DNA from: Burkholderia ambifaria AMMD
Lineage (GTDB): Bacteria > Pseudomonadota > Gammaproteobacteria > Burkholderiales > Burkholderiaceae
Direction of reading: 5' to 3'
DNA length: 64,000 bases
Assembly (NCBI RefSeq): GCF_000203915.1
Contig: NC_008391.1
Span: 372,001 to 436,000, forward strand
In this document: piece after piece, positions 42,836 to 51,800 of the stretch
Layout: each line of letters begins with the position of its first letter
How positions within the stretch are numbered: the stretch's first letter is position 1
Position numbers and translations under genes: made by a program
The notes under the pieces: generated by a model
What the model saw: the letters and a program-made list of their open reading frames with translations, nothing else
Told to the model about the DNA's origin: nothing
Database searches by the model: none

Positions 42836-43399
42836 ATGTCAGTCATTACCGGTAAAGAGGCGATGTTTGTCAACGTCAAGATAACTCAGGATGAACTCGA
42901 TCTGATCAATCGGAGTCCCACGCTTGTGGATCCATTGTTGAAATACAATAACGATGTGTTGAAAGAGGCGGTTCACCCTATTCAGGTCAGTGCGGGCGAG
43001 AGTGGTATGATCTGGGACGCGAAAATTAAGACCATTCAATTCGGGAGGTATGACAATAAGGCCTATGATCAGCTCGAATCACGAGTCTTTGTCGGAGTAT
43101 TAAGTCATGAAATCGGCCACTACATCAACGATGCACATGATCGAGACATTAATAGGCAGTATGGCGCAAAAATGCGAGAGGACTTCGATCTTGCAGCAGT
43201 CATCGGTGTAAACAAGGAGAGGGAGGCAGCCTATAACAACTGGCTGGTTGCCCGGGAAATTTTTCAGAATAATGGGCAACAGATCGTTGTGCGTGGCGAC
43301 CGGGCGGATTATGTCGGTGCATTGGAATATATATATCCGCACGCATGCACGCTCGGCAATCGATTATCTGCTCGAACCGGTCAAGGGCGGGATTCGTAA
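42836..43399 (+). CDS. Truncated HEIGH-motif (zincin-like) protein
   Basis: 187 residues with AAGGA before the ATG, 5 bases after the lipoprotein's second frame. A zinc-peptidase motif HEIGH lies at residues 91-95, and a candidate third ligand Glu lies at 128 or 130 (NKEREAAYNNWLVAREIF). The HExxH falls at exactly the same residue number as in the 967-residue protein downstream, and both have an acidic/aromatic helix after it, so they look like homologous N-terminal domains. The last ~20 residues (from YPHACTLGNRL) are an out-of-frame reading of an adaptor-gene fragment. The protein therefore lost its original C-terminus, including any repeats and secretion signal. Confidence 0.65.
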   Translation: MSVITGKEAMFVNVKITQDELDLINRSPTLVDPLLKYNNDVLKEAVHPIQVSAGESGMIWDAKIKTIQFGRYDNKAYDQLESRVFVGVLSHEIGHYINDAHDRDINRQYGAKMREDFDLAAVIGVNKEREAAYNNWLVAREIFQNNGQQIVVRGDRADYVGALEYIYPHACTLGNRLSARTGQGRDS

Positions 43400-43411
43400 A
43401 TCGATGTGAGG
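43332..43411 (+). pseudogene. Displaced 3' end of the HlyD-like adaptor gene
   Basis: TATATCCGCACGCATGC through to the region of the stop is nearly identical (roughly nine bases in ten) to the last 80 bases of the intact adaptor gene (40797-40876). It is read in a different frame by the truncated peptidase gene. In the intact locus, this end is followed after a short gap by paralog A; here it is followed after about 155 bases by paralog B. Confidence 0.8.
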
Positions 43412-43566
43412 TTAACGTGACGACTCGATATCGGAAAGCGGGTCGTGCAATTTCCGCGCAGCCACCGAAATTAAATCCATTTCGATGATGATTTTGTGAA
43501 GTCGGAGTTCGTTGGATCAACTCCTTGCCTGGTTGTTAAACGCAGTTTCTGAAAGGAGCAAGACTA

Positions 43567-44358
43567 ATGAAAGCTGTGACAGCAGCCGCAGTGGCCACCG
43601 CCACGGTGGCAAGCAACATAAGTTATGCGCAACCAGTGCCGGCATCCGACCTGCTGGTCGCGTTGCCGGGAGGTTTGGGTTATACCCGACCGGATGACAC
43701 ACCACAAATAGCTCCTGCATTGTCTAGCCATTTGAGTTCCACGCAACAAGCTGATCTTACAACTAGTCAGTCTGTTCTTCGGAAAAATGGAAAAGAGGTG
43801 GGGAAAATGATATTTAGACCGAAAACTCCCGTCGAATTTGCTCAAAACCTCAAGATAATTTTTGATGGCGATCTTCTGCTGCAAGATTCATTCTACACCG
43901 AGGATAATCTGAATGATATTTTCAGTCTGGAAAAAGTCAATATAAATAATGATATCGAGGATCGTGAAAAAAATATATCAATTTCGGGGGCTGTATCCGA
44001 TTCTATTTTTCCGAGAATAAAGACATCCGAATTTTTTGGTGGATCGGCTTCCGGTGCACATTTTGTTGGTGGAAAGCTTGATCAAGCAGAGTTTGTCAGG
44101 GCTGGTTTGAATTTTCATATGTATGTAGGCGGTCCAGATTTTTATGCTGCCGCGAAAATATTTGAGAAGAAATTTGTTCGCGTTCTGCCTCAGCCATCTC
44201 CTCATGGCGGTCCGGGGCTAGCCACGGCCCCTCACGGAAACGAAACGTGGAAGTTCGAGCAGGTAGACGGTCAAGTAAATAGGGCAATTACCATCGGCTT
44301 TAACTCCGCCGGTAGCCTTTCTAGTGTTCTTATTCAAATCAAAAAAATTAAGAAATAA
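43567..44358 (+). CDS. Secreted/periplasmic protein of unknown family, paralog B
   Basis: 263 residues with a GGAGC site before the ATG. The signal peptide is [21 protein letters not shown], cleaved before QPVPASD, matching paralog A even in the signal and the following residues. Shared blocks include [65 protein letters not shown] and TAPHGNETW. The ending is intact (IKKIKK), unlike A. It precedes the 967-residue peptidase-like gene by only 5 bases, so the two are probably co-translated and functionally linked. Confidence 0.72.
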   Translation: MKAVTAAAVATATVASNISYAQPVPASDLLVALPGGLGYTRPDDTPQIAPALSSHLSSTQQADLTTSQSVLRKNGKEVGKMIFRPKTPVEFAQNLKIIFDGDLLLQDSFYTEDNLNDIFSLEKVNINNDIEDREKNISISGAVSDSIFPRIKTSEFFGGSASGAHFVGGKLDQAEFVRAGLNFHMYVGGPDFYAAAKIFEKKFVRVLPQPSPHGGPGLATAPHGNETWKFEQVDGQVNRAITIGFNSAGSLSSVLIQIKKIKK

Positions 44359-44363
44359 GAGGT

Positions 44364-47267
44364 GTGAAAGTGGCAGTTGCTCTCGAAAAAAAAGCACTTG
44401 ACAAGCTGGCTGCAGTGTTCAATCGGGATTCTCCGATGTATAACGCAATTATCATTGCAGCAGAAAAATCCCCGTTCCTGGCCGGCGAACTGAATGCCTT
44501 CGGTCGCGACCCCGACTGGGAGTTCGTAAAGGGGGAGGCAAATAAGGGAATCTTTACTGATTCGTCCAAGAAGAAGATCGCTTTTGATCCTACATGGAGC
44601 GAATCTGCAACCTTATTCGCCACCACGCTGGCGCATGAACTCGGACACGCGCTGCTGCCAGGCGGGACGGGCGGTTCTTTGGCACTGAATCCGGATCAGG
44701 CCGTCGCGAATGGTTTGTCGAACGAAGGGGTTGCGCTCCTTTCCGAATATATTGTGGCCATCCAGTTGGGGTTGACCGGTGGTGCGGCCGGCCACATGCA
44801 TTCGGACCAATCCGACAGTCGGCTGACGCTGCAACTGAATCAACTGGCTCAGTCGGTTGGCATCGACGTCAAAAGCGTGACGTGGGGATCTGCTGCCGCT
44901 CACGCGCTCGCCGATTCGGATTCGGCCCTAGTCGATGCTGCGGGGAAATACTACGGCACCGTCCATCCGTCCCCGGCCTTGCAACTGACGTATAGCCAGT
45001 TTTATGCGGATTGGTGGATTATCCAGCATTCCGGCATGGATCCGAATCTCGTCGACTGGCAGAAGGTCCAGGCCGACATGATCAAGTACACCAACTTCAC
45101 ACTTGATGGCCAGCCGGTATTCACGATTGATACGAAGGGCATTCCGCTGCTGGATGGCGGATGGGCGGTGGTGAATGGCGAAATTTCGCTGAAAGGAGTC
45201 GTAACAAAGACTCTTTTTAATGCCGACGGCAAAATCCAGGAGCAAGCGAAATACGACTACACGGGATTCAAGTTTCAGAATATGCTTTTTGGGGGAGACG
45301 GCAAGGCAACCCATCGGTACGACTTTAAGCTCGATAACAGCTACACGAAGTATGATTTCGCCGCTGATGGTTCGCAGACTGCATCGCTATACGGCACGAC
45401 CGGCCAGATGATCGAGTATGCGAAGTTCAATGCCAATGGTTTCAAGACGCTGGACATCTTCTATGGCGCGGATGGTAACGCCACGCAACAATACAACTTC
45501 AACCTTGACAAGAGCTATACGAAGTACGATTTCAATGCTAATGGTTCCCAGACCGCAACGTTGTATGGCGTGAACGGCAAGATAACCGAGTACGCGAAGT
45601 TCAACGCCGATGGCTTCAAGACACTGGACATCTTCTACGGAGCGAATGGCAAGGCGGTACAGCAGTACAACTTCAATCTGGATAAGAGCTACACGAAGTA
45701 CGACTTCGCCGCCGATGGTTCACAGACCGCCTCGCTGTACGGCACGACCGGCCAGATGACCGAGTACGCGAAGTTCAACGCCAACGGTTTCAAGACGCTG
45801 GATATCTTCTACGGCGCGAACGGCAAGGCCACGCAGCAGTACAACTTCAATCTGGATAAGAGCTACACGAAGTACGACTTCGCTGCCGACGGCTCCCAGA
45901 CCGCGACGCTGTACGGCACGACCGGTCAGCTAACCGAGTACGCGAAGTTCAATGCCGACGGCTTCAAGACACTGGACATCTTCTACGGAGCGAATGGCAA
46001 GGCGGTACAGCAGTACAACTTCAATTTGGACAAGAGCTACACGAAGTACGACTTCGCCGCCGATGGTTCCCAAACGGCGACGCTGTACGGCACGACCGGC
46101 CAGATAACCGAGTATGCGAAGTTCAACGCCAACGGCAACAAGACGCTGGACATCTTCTACGGTGCTGACGGCAAGGCCACGCAGCAGTACAACTTCAATT
46201 TGGACAAGAGCTACACGAAGTACGACTTCGCCGCCGATGGTTCCCAAACGGCGACGCTGTACGGCACGACCGGTCAGCTAACCGAGTACGCGAAGTTCAA
46301 CGCCAACGGCTTCAAGACGCTGGACATTTTCTACGGTGCTGACGGCAAGGCGACGCAGCAATACAACTTCAACCTCGACAAGAGCTACACGAAGTACGAC
46401 TTTGCTGCCGATGGCTCCCAGACCGCGACGCTGTACGGCGCGGCTGGCCAGGTTACCGAGTACGCGAAGTTCAACGCCAACGGCAACAAAACACTGGACA
46501 TCTTCTACGGTGCTGACGGCAAGGCGACGCAACAGTACAACTTCAACCTGGACAAGAGCTACACAAAGTACGACTTCAATGCCGACGGCTCGCAAACGGC
46601 GACGTTTTTCGGCGTCAATGGTCAAGTGAGCGAGTATGCGAAATTCAACGCAGCCGGTGTCAAGACGCAGGATATCGTCTTTGGCGCGGACGGAAAGGCA
46701 ACCAAGCAGATCGACTTCAATATCGATGGCAGCTACGCCTCTCACGTCTTTAATAGCGATGGCTCACAATTCGCAGCGCTGTTCGGCACCAATGGACAGA
46801 TGACAGAATATGCGACATTTAATGCGGGCGGGTTCAAGACACAAGACATTTTTTACTCGAACGGACGGGCGACGCATCGGTACGATTTTGCTCTTGACAA
46901 GAGTTTCATCGCTCATGTGTTTGACGGTTCAGATGAAATGGTCGCACTTTTCGGTGTGAACCATATTGTTTATGATTATTATAAGTATTCCTATGGAAAA
47001 CTATTCGAACGTGACATATTCGATGGTCTGGGGCGTCAGATCGAGGCTGACCGCTTTAGCACCTCAACGGGCAAGCTTACCGGGTTCTCAAAGTTCACGT
47101 ACAACAGTGATGGCACGTACAATGCAAAAAGCTATGATTCATCGGGACACTTGACCGCCAGTTCAAACTACACCGGCGACGGACACTTGATCCAGAACAA
47201 CACCATCTATATTCCCGGAAGTAGCGGCTTCCCTTCTGCTCAATTGTGGTGGGGGTTCCAGATCTGA
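44364..47267 (+). CDS. Large repeat exoprotein with N-terminal HELGH domain, candidate type I secretion substrate
   Basis: 967 residues from a GTG with AAGAGG just before it. Residues 1-140 carry the zincin motif HELGH (91-95) and a downstream [10 protein letters not shown] that could supply a third Glu ligand (121 or 128). A linker (about 150-325) contains Trp/Tyr-rich text. Residues 326-846 are nine 58-residue repeats of the type [23 protein letters not shown] followed by [34 protein letters not shown]; a degenerate tail follows to residue 967, ending WWGFQI. There is no N-terminal signal peptide, and I see no GGxGxDxxx RTX nonapeptides. The repeats resemble YD-like beta repeats in spirit only. 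Co-location with the TolC-ABC-HlyD genes makes it the likely exported effector. Confidence 0.72.
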   Translation: MKVAVALEKKALDKLAAVFNRDSPMYNAIIIAAEKSPFLAGELNAFGRDPDWEFVKGEANKGIFTDSSKKKIAFDPTWSESATLFATTLAHELGHALLPGGTGGSLALNPDQAVANGLSNEGVALLSEYIVAIQLGLTGGAAGHMHSDQSDSRLTLQLNQLAQSVGIDVKSVTWGSAAAHALADSDSALVDAAGKYYGTVHPSPALQLTYSQFYADWWIIQHSGMDPNLVDWQKVQADMIKYTNFTLDGQPVFTIDTKGIPLLDGGWAVVNGEISLKGVVTKTLFNADGKIQEQAKYDYTGFKFQNMLFGGDGKATHRYDFKLDNSYTKYDFAADGSQTASLYGTTGQMIEYAKFNANGFKTLDIFYGADGNATQQYNFNLDKSYTKYDFNANGSQTATLYGVNGKITEYAKFNADGFKTLDIFYGANGKAVQQYNFNLDKSYTKYDFAADGSQTASLYGTTGQMTEYAKFNANGFKTLDIFYGANGKATQQYNFNLDKSYTKYDFAADGSQTATLYGTTGQLTEYAKFNADGFKTLDIFYGANGKAVQQYNFNLDKSYTKYDFAADGSQTATLYGTTGQITEYAKFNANGNKTLDIFYGADGKATQQYNFNLDKSYTKYDFAADGSQTATLYGTTGQLTEYAKFNANGFKTLDIFYGADGKATQQYNFNLDKSYTKYDFAADGSQTATLYGAAGQVTEYAKFNANGNKTLDIFYGADGKATQQYNFNLDKSYTKYDFNADGSQTATFFGVNGQVSEYAKFNAAGVKTQDIVFGADGKATKQIDFNIDGSYASHVFNSDGSQFAALFGTNGQMTEYATFNAGGFKTQDIFYSNGRATHRYDFALDKSFIAHVFDGSDEMVALFGVNHIVYDYYKYSYGKLFERDIFDGLGRQIEADRFSTSTGKLTGFSKFTYNSDGTYNAKSYDSSGHLTASSNYTGDGHLIQNNTIYIPGSSGFPSAQLWWGFQI
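45339..46901 (+). repeat. Nine tandem 174-bp coding repeats
   Basis: The unit is 58 codons. Copies 1-7 are nearly identical in protein and very similar in DNA; copies 8 and 9 diverge. Short alternatives recur at fixed places (GTTGQ or GVNGQ; NANGF, NADGF or NANGN; GADGK or GANGK), as if copies have been shuffled by recombination or gene conversion. Copy number is likely variable between strains. Confidence 0.88.
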
Positions 47268-47280
47268 TTGCTTCAATGTA

Positions 47281-47312
47281 CGCGCAGGTATGTCTCGTCC
47301 AGGACATATCTG
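47281..47312. terminator. Hairpin between convergent repeat-protein and permease genes
   Basis: CGCAGGTATGTC (47281-47292) pairs with GACATATCTGCG (47301-47312) with one G-T wobble. It lies 14 bases after the repeat-protein stop and could terminate transcription from both sides, although a T-run is missing. Confidence 0.5.
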
Positions 47313-47428
47313 CGGTGTCGGCTGATTCGGATATCGACCATGTAGGTATCGGAGGCCGTTGATTCGAGCCCTGCTATGGTGAAGAGATGACGCGGCAGGT
47401 TCGCAATCGGTGACAACTTCATTGGGGT

Positions 47429-48700
47429 CTATGGCCGCCCGGCCAACCTCAGATAAAGCAACGCACCGCCCGCGAGCAGCAGCGGGCACAAGATATACCA
47501 CCCTGTCGTCAGAAACAGCCCGGCAACGGCGACCAGCGAAATCCATGCGCAGCGGTACGCGATGCCGCCACGCGGCAGCAGTTTCAGCGCCGCGGCCGCG
47601 CCGAGCCCGTACACCATCACGAAGCAACCCGACGTGACGAGCACGAGCGGTTTCGGCCCGACGTCCGAGAGCGTCGTTGCCGCGAGCGCCACGGCCGCCA
47701 GCACCGCGATCACGCCGAGACTGCGGCGCGGCACGCCGCCGACCTGGCTGCCTTGCGCGAGCCACGCGGGCAGTGCGCCGTCGCGCCCGAGCGCCGCGCC
47801 GAGTTTGGCCGCACCCGCGAAATACGCATTCATCGTGCCGAGCGTGAGCAGCACCGCGGCCGTGGCCGCCAGCACCCGTGCGTGACCGCCGATGCCGCCC
47901 GCGATCAGTTCCGCGAGCGGCGCGCCCGATGCGCCGGCCGACGGCCCGAGCACCGTCACGCTCGCGGCCGCGACCGACAGATACAGGAACCCGACGACCA
48001 CGACCGCGATCGCGGCCGAGCGCGGCATGTCGTGCGCGGGGCGGCGGAATTCAGCGGCGAGGTGCGTGATCGCTTCCCAGCCCGCGAAGCTCCATACGAG
48101 CAGCGCCGCCGCCTCGCCGACCGCCAGCCAGCCGTGCGGCGCGAACGGATGCAGGTTGGCGGTGCGCGCATGCGGCGCGGACGCGAGCACCGCGGCCAGC
48201 AGCAGCGTGACGAGCAGCGCCGACAACACGAGCTGCATGCGGCCCGACACCGTCACGCCGAACGCATTCGCGGCCGACACCGTGGCGATGAGTGCGGCGG
48301 CCGTGACGATCACTGTGACATGCCCGCCGCCCGTGACGGCCGCGACATACGCGCCGCCGAACATCGCGGCGGCCGGCGCGCCGGCCGGCACCGCGAAATA
48401 GAAACACCAGCCGACGATCGCCGCGGCCTTCGGCCCGAATGCGCGGCGCGCGTAGGTCGATACGCCGCCCGCGTCCGGATAGCGCGCACCGAGTGCGGCA
48501 AAGGTGGCCGCGAGCGGCCCCGACAGCACGACGAGCGCGGCCCACGCGAGCAGCGATGCCGGACCCGCGACCTCGGCGGCGAGCGCGGGCAACGCAATGA
48601 CGCCAGTGCCGAGCACCGCGCCGATATACAGCGCGGCGCCCTGGAAAATCGTCAGCGAGCCCGCGTGATGAACGGCGGGTGAATCGGCATGCGAAGGCAT
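47429..48700 (-). CDS. APC-family amino acid permease (YjeH-like)
   Basis: 423 residues with about 12 hydrophobic helices. The first helix has the unwound glycine motif YIGAVLGTGVIALPALAAE, and helix 6-like text is LLVWSFAGWEAITHLAAEFRRPAHDMPRS, both typical of the APC superfamily and close to the L-methionine/branched-chain exporter YjeH. The direction of transport cannot be read from the sequence. It converges with the secretion block and marks the return to normal high-GC composition. Confidence 0.82.
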   Translation of the reverse strand: MPSHADSPAVHHAGSLTIFQGAALYIGAVLGTGVIALPALAAEVAGPASLLAWAALVVLSGPLAATFAALGARYPDAGGVSTYARRAFGPKAAAIVGWCFYFAVPAGAPAAAMFGGAYVAAVTGGGHVTVIVTAAALIATVSAANAFGVTVSGRMQLVLSALLVTLLLAAVLASAPHARTANLHPFAPHGWLAVGEAAALLVWSFAGWEAITHLAAEFRRPAHDMPRSAAIAVVVVGFLYLSVAAASVTVLGPSAGASGAPLAELIAGGIGGHARVLAATAAVLLTLGTMNAYFAGAAKLGAALGRDGALPAWLAQGSQVGGVPRRSLGVIAVLAAVALAATTLSDVGPKPLVLVTSGCFVMVYGLGAAAALKLLPRGGIAYRCAWISLVAVAGLFLTTGWYILCPLLLAGGALLYLRLAGRP

Positions 48701-48828
48701 GAAAGGCAGTCTCCGGAAGGCTTGTTCTGGGCGCGGTCCGCGCGGTGAATCGTGGGATGCTACCCGAACGGGCGCGGCGATGCGGCGCGGCGTTCAGTAG
48801 TCCGCGACGTGCCGCGTGTCAGCCGATG

Positions 48829-51800
48829 TCAGTAGCGGCGGGCGAGACGCAGGCGCGCATCCTCGCGCGAGGCAGGGGTCAGCTCGGGCGCGTAGTGGAA
48901 CGCGCCCGCCACGAGCGACGCGACGGGCACGCCGTCGCGGAACAGCACGCGATTGCCGGCCAGCGCGGGCACCTTGTCGCCGGGCAGCAGCGTGCCGGCA
49001 AGGTTCAGCGGATCGGCGCCGGTCACGCACACATATTGGCCGTCGCCCGGTTGGCGACGCAGTTCGCGCAGGATCGGGATTGCCTCCGGCAGCGCGAATT
49101 GCTCGCCCGCGAGCCCGGCGACGAAGCGTCCGCCGCGAATCTCGCCGCGCGCTTCGAGCCGCTGCAGCACGCGCACGAGCTCGCGCCAGCTCGGCAGCCA
49201 GTCGGCTTCGCGTTCGAGCAGCCGCCAGAACACGACACCGTAGCGGCGCAGCAGCGTCCAGACGATGTGTTCGAGCGCGTCGGGATCGGTCGCGGGCGCA
49301 CCGCGCTTCGGTGCCGGCGTGGGCGCGTCGTCGTTCGTTGGCGAAACGCGTTGCACGAGCGCCCAGCGGCCCGCATCGTCCATCCCGCCGATCAGTGCGC
49401 CGCCGCGCCGCGTGCGCGGCGCATACGTCGCGCTGCGCTTGACCGCCGGCTTCAGCAATGCTCGCAGTCCGGCGAAGCTGTCGGCATTCACGAGGCCGGC
49501 CGACACGAGTTCGCCGAGTGCCTGTTCGAGTTCGACGGGCAGCATGTGCAGTTCGTCGAGCAGTGCATCGAAGAACATCGCGCCATGGGCGGCGAGCGCG
49601 TCCCGCACCTGTGTCGCGCGCGCGGACAGCGCCGGTTGCGCGTCCGGGTCGCGCAGCGCCTGCCATGCGCCGAGGTGGCGGCGGGGCAGCAGCACGACCG
49701 GCGTCGTCTTCACGGGCGTGCCGGCCGCGCGGGCCGGTGCGCCGATGCGGGTCCACACGAGCTTGCCCGAGCGGCATAGATCGTCGAGGCCGCCGGCCGT
49801 ATAGTCGGTCAGCCGTGCGGGCAGGAGCGCGTCTTCCCATGCGCTCGCCGCGGCTTCGTAGCCTTCGAGCTGCTCGAGGACGGCTGCGAGCGCGTCGCGG
49901 CCGGTTCCACGCGTATCGGGCGTCAGGCGCTGCCAGTGGAACAGGAAGCGCATGAAATCGGCGCGCTCGACGGGCTCGATCTCGCGGCGCAGTCGTTTCA
50001 CCGTATAGCGATGAATGCGCGCGAGCAGGTGGCGTTCGCACCATTCGTCGGTCGTCGCGCCGGGCGTGAAGCGGCCGCGCATTACGTAGCCTTCGCGCTC
50101 CAGTGCGGCGAGCGCCGTCGCGATCGCCGCGGGCGGCAGGCCGAGCGGCTGTGCGATGGCGTCGAGCGTCAGCGGCCCGAATCCGGTGAGCCGCGCGCGG
50201 ATCACGTCGACGAGCGCGGCGTCGGCGTCCCATGGCTGCGCGCATGCGGCCGGCACCTTCAGCGCCGGTGCAACACGGGCGTCGGGATGCAGCGCGCGTA
50301 GGCAGACCAGCCGTTCGACCGGCACCCACAGCGTGGCGCCATCCGGTGTGACGAGTTTCGTCGCACGACGGCGTTCGGTCAATTCCGCGAGCCGCTCGGG
50401 CCAGCCGTCGTGCGCCCGCGCTTCGCTGTCGGCGACGCATGCGAGCGTGAGCAACGCGTCGTGCATTTCGTCGGCATCGCGCACGAGCGGCCACGCTTCG
50501 TCGCGCACCGCATCGATCGCGTCGGCGTCGAGCGCGCCGAGATCGTCGGCCGACTCGGGGTCGCTCCAGCGGCGCGACTGCACGGCCTGCGTGCGGCGCT
50601 CTTCGAGCGGCGCATCGTCGAGGAACGCATAGGGCTTCGCGTTCAGGATCTCGGCGGCGAGCGGCGACGGCGCGGGCAAGTCGCGTGCGATCAGTTCAAT
50701 CGCGCCGCTCTCGATCCGGCGCAGCAGCGCGAGCCAGCCGTCGGTATCCATCGCGTCGTGCAGGCAATCGTCGAGCGTCTGGTCGACGAGCGGGTGGTGC
50801 GGGATCTCGCGTTCGCCGACGACATTTTCCAGGCACGCGACCTGTTCGGGAAACACGGTCGCGAGCAGGTCGTCGCTCTTCATCCGCTGCAGTTGCGGCG
50901 CGGTGCGCCGGCCGCCGGTGAAGCGCGGCAGCGCGAGCGAGGTCGTCGCGTTCCAGCGCCAGCGCACGCCGAACATCGGCGCGTCGAGCAGCGCCTGGAT
51001 CAGCACTTGTTCGGCGCTGGCCGAGCGCAGGTAGCGCCACACTTCGTCGAGCGCGAAACTGTGCGCGAGCGACAGCGACAGAACGATCGCGTCGTCGGTC
51101 GCGGCGGCCTGCAGCTCGAAGTCGAACGTGCGGCAAAAGCGCTTGCGCAGCGCGAGTCCCCACGCGCGGTTGATGCGGCTGCCGAACGGCGAATGGATCA
51201 CCAGCTGCGTGCCGCCCGACTCGTCGAAGAAGCGCTCCATCACGAGCGTGTCCTGCGTCGGCAGCGCGCCGAGCGCCGCGCGCGTGCGGGCGAGGTAGTC
51301 GACGATCTGGCGGGCCGCGTCCGGAGCCAGATGCAGATCGTCGGCGAGCCAGCGCAGCGCCGGCGCGAGGCGGCTTTCGGCCGGGACGATCGCGGTGCCG
51401 TCGGCATCGCTTCGCGAATCGGCGACGGTTGAGGCTTCGGCGGCTCGTTTGGCCTTGCCGCGCGTGGCCGTCTTACCGGTTGCATCACCATTCGCGCCGT
51501 TCACGCCGCTCGCACCGCGCTTGCGTCCGCCGGCATCCGTGTTGCGATCGCCTTCGGCGAACAGCGCGTCGAGCCGCGCGCGCAGCCGGCCGACCGCGGC
51601 CGACAGTTCGTCGCTGCGCCCAGGCGCCTCGCCGAGCCAGAACGGAATGCTCGGCGACTGGCCTTGTGCGTCCTCGACGCGCACGCGGCCCGTTTCCACG
51701 CGAATGATCCGGTACGACTGGTTGCCGAGCTGGAACACGTCGCCGGCCAGGCTCTCGACCGCGAAATCCTCGTTGACGGTGCCGACCTGGATGCCCTGCG

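Noticed and set aside
45930..46745. Antisense frames across the repeat array (Val/Leu-rich, regular)
   Set aside because: They follow from the repeat period being a multiple of three; no start signals or independent features.
45339..46901. Tandem repeats considered as a CRISPR or RTX region
   Set aside because: The unit is 174 bp, coding and in frame without spacers, and lacks GGxGxDxxx calcium-binding motifs.
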